Shown here: positions 23,117-28,339 of the stretch, one piece after another | Layout: each line of letters starts with the position of its first letter | Numbering within the stretch: position 1 is the stretch's first letter | DNA from: Faecalicatena fissicatena | GTDB lineage: Bacteria; Bacillota; Clostridia; Lachnospirales; Lachnospiraceae | DNA length: 28,339 nucleotides | NCBI GenBank assembly: GCA_001028025.1 | Contig: LDAQ01000097.1 | Span: forward strand, 1-28,339 | Direction: 5' to 3' | The notes under the pieces: generated by a model | What the model was told of the DNA's origin: nothing | What the model saw: the letters and a program-made list of their open reading frames with translations, nothing else | The model's database searches: none | Made by a program: the position numbers and the translations under genes

Positions 23117-23965
23117 TTAAACACCCTTCCCCAGATAGATTTCAAAAAGTGATCCCTTCTCCGTACCCGGCCCTGCTTTGATATATCCATCGTTTTTTTT
23201 CACAATTTCCCTCGCCAGGTAAAGGCCGATACCGACTCCTTCTTCCTGCTGGTTGCCCGCGCTCCGGTAGAATCTTCCAAATATCCGGTTCCGTTCCTCC
23301 TCGGGAATACCAGGGCCTTCATCGGCGACTCCAATACATACGTACATCGTATACTCCTTTACAGATACCGTAATTGTGCTGTATTTTGGGGAATATTTTA
23401 TCCCATTGTCCAGAATATTGAAAAGCGCTTCTTCCGTCCATTTCAGATCAAAAACCGCCTCAATGCCGTCAAAATCAGGTTCCAGGATTGTGATAGATTT
23501 TTCTTCGGCGCGGGCCTTTGCATCCTTAACTGCATTTTCGACCAGAGGCCTGAGCGGCTGTTTTCTCGGAACAACTTCCAGAATGTCGCTCTCAAGCCTG
23601 GACATCTTAACCAGTGCTTTGATCAGGAATTCCAGCTTTTCCGCCTGGGCATGAAGCTGTTCTGCAATGGCCTCCCCCTCCGGTGTAAGAGGCTGTTCTT
23701 TTAAAAGCTCGCTGTATAGGATGATGTTAGCAAGCGGGGTCTTTGTCTGATGGGAAATATCTGAAAGAATTGCCTTGATCTCCGACCGTTCTCTGCGTGC
23801 CGCCTCAACCGACAGCCTGGAGGAGGAAAGGTACTGTTTCCATCTGGATTCCAGCCTTGAGAGCTCCGTCTCATCATAATTGTCTTCCTGAAACTGACCC
23901 TCAATGGCATCATCGAGCATCTGTTCCAGTCGTTTCATCGTTTTATTTGTTCTCACTATGCCCAT
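23117..23965 (-). CDS. Sensor histidine kinase without transmembrane segments, module 2
   Basis: The protein has 282 residues. A helical N-terminal linker (1-62) leads to the HisKA box with H72 (SDISHQTKTPLAN). The ATPase domain has NILDNGIKYSP (N box), ADEGPGIPEEE (G1) and GVGIGLYLAREIV (G2). Unlike the module 1 kinase it has no hydrophobic helix at either end, so it is cytosolic or recruited to the membrane by the permease. AAAAGGGGAG precedes the ATG, inside the end of the regulator gene, and the gap is 3 bp. An N-terminal truncation is possible but not needed: the ribosome site is good and the regulator gene directly precedes it. Confidence 0.9.
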   Translation of the reverse strand: MGIVRTNKTMKRLEQMLDDAIEGQFQEDNYDETELSRLESRWKQYLSSSRLSVEAARRERSEIKAILSDISHQTKTPLANIILYSELLKEQPLTPEGEAIAEQLHAQAEKLEFLIKALVKMSRLESDILEVVPRKQPLRPLVENAVKDAKARAEEKSITILEPDFDGIEAVFDLKWTEEALFNILDNGIKYSPKYSTITVSVKEYTMYVCIGVADEGPGIPEEERNRIFGRFYRSAGNQQEEGVGIGLYLAREIVKKNDGYIKAGPGTEKGSLFEIYLGKGV

Positions 23966-23968
23966 AAT

Positions 23969-24649
23969 CTACTCCCCTTTTTCCCACACATATCCGATCC
24001 CGTAGACAGTTCTGATCGGGCTTTCTTTCCCGTTCAGCTGCAGCTTTTTCCTAAGCCTGCCTACGGCAACCGACAAGGCATTCTCATCGATGTAATCAGA
24101 TCCCTCCTGCCAGATTCCTTCGTTTAGAATCTCCCTTGTCAGCGTCTGCCCCGGATGTGATATAAACATGCGGAGAAGCTTCTGCTCTGTACGGCTCAGC
24201 TCGATCTGTTTTCCCAGGACTTCAAACTCCTGCCGGTCAAATACAAAAGAATAACCGCCCTTTTGGTAACTGCCTCCTGTTCCATTTTCCAGACGCGAAA
24301 ACAGCCGTTCCACACGGGCCCTTAAGACCATCAGGCTGAACGGCTTTGTAATGTAATCATCGGCACCCATCTCTATGCCCCGGACCTCGTCAATCTCCAT
24401 ATCGTTGGCCGTAAGCATGATGACCGGGACACGGGAAGTCAGCCGTACATGTCCAAGAAAATCATATCCGCTTCCATCCGGAAGATTGATGTCCAGAAGC
24501 ACCATGTCCACATCTGTTGACTCCCAGTATTTCATCCCTTCTTTCAAAGAAAAGGCTTTCAGGAACTGCCAGTCCGGCCTCCTTAAAGCCAGTGCCACGC
24601 CTTGGTTCAGGCCCTTGTCGTCTTCTATAATTAAAATTACTTTTCCCAT
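23969..24649 (-). CDS. OmpR-family response regulator, module 2
   Basis: The protein has 226 residues. The receiver domain has E9-D10-D11, phosphorylation site D53 (VLLDINLPDGSGYDF), a Thr in MLTANDME and the Lys in ITKPFS. The C-terminal winged helix ends DENALSVAVGRLRKKLQ and VYGIGYVWEKGE. I chose the ATG at 24649 because AAAGGA lies 8 nt upstream; the in-frame ATG at 24664 has a poorer site. It heads the second regulator, kinase, ATPase, permease cluster. Two CGAACTG copies 20 bp apart (24677-24683 and 24697-24703) lie just upstream and might be binding sites. Confidence 0.92.
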   Translation of the reverse strand: MGKVILIIEDDKGLNQGVALALRRPDWQFLKAFSLKEGMKYWESTDVDMVLLDINLPDGSGYDFLGHVRLTSRVPVIMLTANDMEIDEVRGIEMGADDYITKPFSLMVLRARVERLFSRLENGTGGSYQKGGYSFVFDRQEFEVLGKQIELSRTEQKLLRMFISHPGQTLTREILNEGIWQEGSDYIDENALSVAVGRLRKKLQLNGKESPIRTVYGIGYVWEKGE

Positions 24650-24797
24650 AATGTGTCCTTTCATAAGTCCGGTTTTCGAACTGATTTTATAACATGCGAA
24701 CTGGTTTACGGTTCCTCTATTGAAATATTATATTATGGGTTCGGGAAGAATTCAACGGTCCATCCGATGCAATCCACCTTTATTAAAATGATCTGTT

Positions 24798-25702
24798 CTA
24801 ACGTTCTATATGATAATATGGACCAAGCCGGTCTCCCCATATCCCATACAGCCATTCTTTTTCCCGGACAGACAGGGAACCCAGACATAATTCTAATCCG
24901 TGGTCTGTTATAGCATGTACAGGACATTTTATCTTACAGCGAAGCTTATTCTGAACAAAATCAAGGCAGACCTTTGAATGAACTGTAAACCGGCCTGAAT
25001 CAGTAAGATTCAGCCATGCCATAAGCTTACTTTGGATATCTTTTCGATTACACAAGGATATTTTTCACCATCAAAAGATATTACAGCGACTTTTCCGCCA
25101 GGGATTATGCCATATGGTTCCGGTTCAATTCCTGAGATATGATAGGCGGCCCTTACACAAATCAGGAGTCCCACTAAGTTATAAATGCTCCAGACCATAT
25201 TAACAGCATATGCTCCGGACCCGATCTGGCCGGATGTCAAGCCCTCCTTCGAAAAATGGCCGGAAATGACGGGCAACCTGTAAACTTCCCCGGCACCAGC
25301 GGTCACGCTGTTTGGCCAGGTCAACATAAGTATCGGCAGACAGGCCGAATACCAGCATTTCATTTACAAATATCCCTTTATATCCCATGGACTGCAGATT
25401 CATTCCCATAGCCATATCCTCAGTGATGGCATTCGTCGGATAATACCCGGCACCTTGTTCTTCCTGAAAAACAGATATTGTGTAAAGGCAAACTGAATAA
25501 ACCCGTGAATCTCGGCAGCCAGAATGAGAATCCCCAAGATAAGCCCTGTTACATTATCCTCCTGGATTGTGATAAAACGCCATAAAAGATAACAGGTGCC
25601 CGCTAAGATATTAACGGAGATAAAAAGCCCTTTTCTTTGTTTTCTGTCTCCCATACATAAATAGAGAATCAACAGGGCAGTAATCAATATAATCGTGTAC
25701 AT
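24798..25702 (-). pseudogene. Broken cellulose-synthase-like family 2 glycosyltransferase
   Basis: Pieces of one gene lie in order on the minus strand in alternating frames. The first (25400-25702) encodes the N-terminal helices and a basic stretch. At about 25430-25440 it jumps to NAITEDMAMGMNLQSMGYKG, the TED motif of processive glycosyltransferases, followed by LAKQRDRWCRGSLQV, the Q-x-x-R-W motif of cellulose and hyaluronan synthases. The catalytic core with the D and DxD motifs, usually 200-300 residues, is deleted at that junction. Another frame change near 25240 gives further membrane helices, and a third near 25040 gives the C-terminal end with its stop at 24798. With a core deletion and at least three frame breaks it cannot make a working enzyme. 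It may once have synthesised an extracellular polysaccharide. Confidence 0.75.
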
Positions 25703-25899
25703 GTAAAAGACCTCCGCCAGGTTATATTTAACGTATAAAAGGTAGTATATCCTGCCTGTTAAAAAGTATAAAATGGTGTTATTATTAAGATGTCAGATCT
25801 GCCATCAGAAAATGTGATGATTGGGAGAAACACTATCCCTCTTAATCACAGCCCAAAAACTAGCCTGGAATTGAAAGCTAACGATAAGGAGTGACATAT

Positions 25900-26916
25900 A
25901 TGTTGTATTATCCCGGATTTGAGGTAAAAGATATAAACTGGTTGAAGTTTGCCCTTCTATATTTGGATGATTTGCGTCCTATTATCCCAATGATACCATA
26001 TGCGAGAGAGAATTATCTTGATTCTCTGACTCTCAGGATAATGGATTCAACTGATTTAATAAGGGAATATTGCCCTGATTATAAAGAAGGCAATATCGCT
26101 TCATTAAAAGCAATGGAGTATTTTGATAACTATTTAAAAAATCCCAAAATATTTGCCGGTCAATTTAAATTCAGCTATAGACGTGCAGATTTTTTGATTG
26201 ACAAATGGAAAAATGAATCACAACAAAATTATGTTTTATACAACGGCAAGTTCTCAAACGATTTTTATTATTATTGTATAGATGAAGGAATTGCTCACCG
26301 ATGTGATGAGGGCATAAAAATCAATGAAGACTTAGCTTTTGTATATATGAGCTTTTTAGCGGAAGTAATTTCTGAAGCAAACCAGATGGAAGCAATAACC
26401 GATATTTCTAAATATAACAGTATCATTCTAAATAATAATACCCTGTTAAGTAAAGCCGCTGGCAAAGAACTCAAATATGCTGTAAATAATATAGAACTGA
26501 ATCTTCCAAATGATATTAGGAAAATCTCTATTAATAAATTTATCGATCTGAGATCTTCCAGAGAATTCAGACAACTACGCACTGCATATACAAATGAAAT
26601 AAAAAACTTAATTGAAGCGAAAGAACAGAAGAATGATGGCTATTCTTTAGAAGACTTACTAAGTTATCAAAAAGAATTTGTGCGATTTTGTCAGCAGAGT
26701 TTTAATATGCTTGGATCAATTTCCTTAACCGCCTTTGGTATACACCAAATTGCTAACGATAATCTGACTCCCATGGCCCTGTTGAGCACCACAATAGGAG
26801 TACATAGAGATCTCAATGCTGTAGTTAAGGCAAAAGAAATAGCGGAGACCTTTAAAGACATACATAATAAACATTTGGCAAGAAAATATGTTGCGACACT
26901 AAGAAAAACCATCTGA
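25900..26916 (+). CDS. DUF6236-like protein, function unknown
   Basis: This is a 338-residue soluble protein. Its opening (LYYPGFEVKDINWLKFALLY, then LDDLRPIIP) resembles DUF6236 proteins as I remember them, which start with a strand, an NWLK-type helix and an IIP motif. I am moderately sure of that and cannot give a function. The middle is mixed alpha/beta, and the C-terminus (about 230-338) is helical with a weakly hydrophobic patch near LGSISLTAFGIHQIA. The ATG at 25900 follows AAGGAGTG at 6-nt spacing; an upstream GTG at 25891 lies inside that ribosome site. The gene is strikingly AT-rich compared with the genes to its left and sits among decayed genes, a toxin-antitoxin pair and transposase fragments, so recent acquisition is likely. 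Confidence 0.7.
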   Translation: MLYYPGFEVKDINWLKFALLYLDDLRPIIPMIPYARENYLDSLTLRIMDSTDLIREYCPDYKEGNIASLKAMEYFDNYLKNPKIFAGQFKFSYRRADFLIDKWKNESQQNYVLYNGKFSNDFYYYCIDEGIAHRCDEGIKINEDLAFVYMSFLAEVISEANQMEAITDISKYNSIILNNNTLLSKAAGKELKYAVNNIELNLPNDIRKISINKFIDLRSSREFRQLRTAYTNEIKNLIEAKEQKNDGYSLEDLLSYQKEFVRFCQQSFNMLGSISLTAFGIHQIANDNLTPMALLSTTIGVHRDLNAVVKAKEIAETFKDIHNKHLARKYVATLRKTI

Positions 26917-26936
26917 TAACTGGTAGCCAAAAGGTA

Positions 26937-27221
26937 TCACATCAAACGCAAAATCCCCAGAAACGGCGTAAACACACCATTTCCAGGGCTCTTTTTTGCA
27001 ACTTGCTTTTCACATATAATCATTCTGTATCCTTGTTGATTTAACCATTCGTCTGGCGGCAATGAACCGGAATCTGGAAACGTTTCTAACCGTTCATATG
27101 TATCTAAAATATGCTCACTAACCTTTAAAGCAGTCTCTGCACCAAACTGAACTGTATACCAGTCTTCAATCCGTTTTAAATCTTCCCAAGCAGTTGGAAG
27201 AATTTGTACCTTATATTTCAT
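26937..27221 (-). CDS. RelE/ParE-family toxin with altered C-terminus
   Basis: The protein has 94 residues. The first 75 or so are a typical RelE/ParE toxin: MKYKVQILPTAWEDLKRIED, then a helix pair with TALKVSEHILDTYERLETFP and the strand segment YRMIICEKQVA. Family members normally continue with a strand and loop of about 25-30 residues that hold the active or gyrase-contact residues and end in a hydrophobic strand. Here the last residues (KKSPGNGVFTPFLGILRLM) do not fit and are read from the terminator hairpin. The toxin is therefore probably truncated and inactive. Its start overlaps the antitoxin gene by 11 bp, the normal coupling for such pairs. Confidence 0.75.
   Translation of the reverse strand: MKYKVQILPTAWEDLKRIEDWYTVQFGAETALKVSEHILDTYERLETFPDSGSLPPDEWLNQQGYRMIICEKQVAKKSPGNGVFTPFLGILRLM
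26941..26988 (-). terminator. Intrinsic terminator overlapping the end of the toxin gene
   Basis: On the minus strand a 15-bp RNA stem (26974-26988 with 26955-26969, loop GUUU) forms with several G-U pairs, from CCCTGGAAATGG to CCGTTTCTGGGG, followed by ATTTTGCGTTT. All mismatches in the DNA arms are G-U-compatible in the minus-strand RNA only, so it is a minus-strand terminator. It lies inside the last codons of the ParE-like frame. Confidence 0.65.
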
Positions 27222-27477
27222 TTATTCTTTCCCTCAACCTTTTTCTTACCTCTGAGACACTAATGGTTTCTGCCCCGCTTATGCGTTCCTGCTCTGCCTG
27301 CAATACTTTTTCGCGAAGTTGCAACATCTGTTCCCGCTTTTCAAAGGCCTCAATGCGCATAAGTACTAAATCTCCCTCTCCATTTTTGGTTATATAGATT
27401 GGCGCTTTTGTTTCTTTAGCCATGTTTGATATTGTCGTGTAATCATTTCTCAATGCCGCTGACGGTTTTATTATCAT
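27211..27477 (-). CDS. Phd/YefM-family antitoxin
   Basis: The protein has 88 residues. The N-terminal half has the Phd/YefM fold pattern: IIKPSAALRNDYTTISNMA, then IYITKNGEGDLVLMRIEAFE, a DNA-binding and dimerisation domain. The C-terminal half is a charged helix (KREQMLQLREKVLQAEQERI) that would wrap the toxin. GGGGAG precedes the ATG. It is the first gene of the pair, as usual, and normally represses its own promoter alone or with the toxin. With the toxin apparently truncated it may persist as a solitary antitoxin or repressor. Confidence 0.85.
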   Translation of the reverse strand: MIIKPSAALRNDYTTISNMAKETKAPIYITKNGEGDLVLMRIEAFEKREQMLQLREKVLQAEQERISGAETISVSEVRKRLRERINEI

Positions 27478-27545
27478 TCAGCTCCCCCCATATCATTTTT
27501 ATCAAATTAAGCAAATAAAAATGAGCGTATGTATAATTTTCTATT

Positions 27546-27563
27546 GTACACGGTAAACCATGA
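27546..27563 (+). repeat. Left copy of an 18-bp direct repeat flanking the IS66 remnants
   Basis: GTACACGGTAAACCATGA here matches GTATACGGTAGACCATGA at 28322-28339 in 16 of 18 positions, both on the plus strand. The pair encloses both IS66 transposase fragments. It may be the end sequence of an IS66-type element or a trace of its insertion. Confidence 0.55.
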
Positions 27564-27603
27564 GTACTGACCTATTTTTTTGCCGCCATCCGGCGGCTAG
27601 GTT

Positions 27604-27870
27604 TTATTTGCTTGTTTTGCTCCTGCATATCTCTGGCAGCTGTGCTGCCCATGGCAGGAGTTCATCCATAAACCGATAATCCGTATCGTTCTGATGATCT
27701 TTCATGACATCCAGGATGTGATCCAGATATCGGAACAGATTTAAGTTGTTCGCTTTTGAGGTCTCAGTGACGCTGTAGATGATCGCCCTAGAACGTGCTC
27801 CATTAATGGAATGGATCAGTTTCTAGGCATGCTTATGCAGGCAGAAACCCCGAAGGGCTCCTTCAACAGA
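27604..27870 (-). mobile_element. IS66-family transposase fragment (C-terminal end), nonfunctional
   Basis: Translating the minus strand ending at the TAA at 27604-27606 gives VEGALRGFC, then an in-frame TAG near 27826, then KLIHSINGARSRAIIYSVTE, TSKANNLNLFRYLDHIL and FMDELLPWAAQLP. This is the C-terminal end of an IS66 transposase, with the family's RGF, INGA-x-x-x-AIIYS, ETxKANNL and LPW landmarks. The TAG falls where the family usually has Trp, so it is probably a TGG to TAG change. Everything upstream of VEGALRGF is missing. Confidence 0.85.
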
Positions 27871-27878
27871 TTATGCAT

Positions 27879-28139
27879 ATATGCAGATAACTAAACGTAA
27901 ATGCAAACAGACCATTCACAGTTGGGCGTCGTAACTGGCTGTTCAGTACCAGCCTCAAAGGTGCAGCTGCCAGTTCTATGGTATATACCATTGTTGAGAT
28001 GGCAATAGCGAACGATCTGAACATCTATAAATTTCTGACTTATATATTGGCAAAACGCACAAACAAAACTATGTCAGATGAGCTATTCGAGCAACTTGCT
28101 CCATGGAGCAAAGCTGCCAAAACTAGCTGTCAAAACTAA
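27879..28139 (+). mobile_element. Second IS66-family transposase fragment (C-terminal end), opposite strand
   Basis: From about 27906 the plus strand reads NRPFTVGRRNWLFSTSLKGA, then AASSMVYTIVEMAIANDLNI, YKFLTYILAKRTN and LFEQLAPWSKAAK, to a TAA at 28137-28139. This is again an IS66 transposase C-terminus (RPFxVGRxNWLF and APW landmarks), from a different IS66 lineage than the neighbouring fragment. A partly scrambled YADN at about 27879-27890 is followed by stops. The first three quarters of the gene are missing. Confidence 0.85.
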
Positions 28140-28264
28140 AATAGAGTAAAATGCTTGCATTGATCTTTGGTGCAAACGATATTTATCAATAATGTAGGAC
28201 TATTTTCCACATACCAATCATTTACTATGCATCGGCAACATTATTAGTAACCTAAAAGATAATT

Positions 28265-28299
28265 AATCATGACCACCAGTCAAACGGGTGGTCATGATT
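28265..28299. repeat. Strong hairpin in the IS-remnant tail
   Basis: AATCATGACCACC (28265-28277) and GGTGGTCATGATT (28287-28299) are perfectly complementary over 13 bp around a 9-nt loop. Such hairpins occur as terminators and at the ends of IS200/IS605-type elements. No gene runs into it except the second IS66 fragment. The remaining bases between 28140 and 28339 hold nothing else I can identify apart from the repeat at the end. Confidence 0.5.
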
Positions 28300-28321
28300 T
28301 CACTAGCTTTGTGAACTTAAC

Positions 28322-28339
28322 GTATACGGTAGACCATGA
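28322..28339 (+). repeat. Right copy of the 18-bp direct repeat, at the window edge
   Basis: GTATACGGTAGACCATGA differs from the copy at 27546-27563 at two positions. The window ends inside or right after the repeat, so whether another element starts here cannot be seen. Confidence 0.5.

Noticed and set aside
27571..27600. GCCGCC-ATCC-GGCGGC hairpin as a terminator
   Set aside because: The T-run precedes the stem on the plus strand and becomes an A-run after it on the minus strand, so it cannot act as an intrinsic terminator for either fragment.
1..28339. CRISPR array, rRNA, tRNA or large riboswitch
   Set aside because: No regularly spaced repeats, tRNA-like cloverleaf or conserved rRNA segment was noticed on either strand.

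Overview
The window looks like a chromosomal segment of an anaerobic, low-to-mid GC Firmicute, most likely a gut Lachnospiraceae-type Clostridium. The evidence is the protein style (BceRS-like two-component systems beside FtsX-type ABC exporters, long XRE and AraC regulators, a PrsW-type protease, a URO-D family enzyme), strong AGGAGG ribosome sites, and sigma-A promoters with 17-bp spacers. No rRNA, tRNA or CRISPR array was recognised. Product names come from motif recognition by eye; no database search was run.

Left part (1-7.8 kb). An XRE regulator diverges from a two-gene nitrogenase-like operon. Its first gene fuses a complete NifH-type Fe protein to a NifD-like domain. Its second gene encodes a NifK-like partner and overlaps the first by 38 bp. 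A good terminator follows. No cofactor-assembly genes (nifB, nifEN) are present, and the FeMo-cofactor ligands appear to be missing, so this is probably a nitrogenase-superfamily reductase of unknown substrate. It is the best candidate for an undescribed system. Convergent to it lies a four-helix membrane protein with two His-x13-His pairs, like a diheme cytochrome b. Next comes a three-gene operon: an exported protein with a C-terminal anchor, a 7-TM protein and a PrsW-like intramembrane protease.

Middle part (7.9-19.7 kb). An asparagine synthetase gene lacks its first ~100 codons, including the catalytic Cys, yet has its own promoter and ribosome site. It lies downstream of the first regulator/kinase/ATPase/permease module, of the type that senses and resists peptide antibiotics. 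Then come a divergent URO-D family/AraC pair and a TetR gene translationally coupled to a cation/proton antiporter. The TetR operator sits inside its own promoter.

Right part (19.7-28.3 kb). A second regulator/kinase/ATPase/permease module has the same layout as the first. After it the DNA becomes accessory and decayed. It holds a broken cellulose-synthase-like glycosyltransferase, an AT-rich DUF6236-like gene, a Phd/ParE-type toxin-antitoxin pair whose toxin end is replaced by a terminator hairpin, and two back-to-back 3' fragments of different IS66 transposases between near-identical 18-bp direct repeats.
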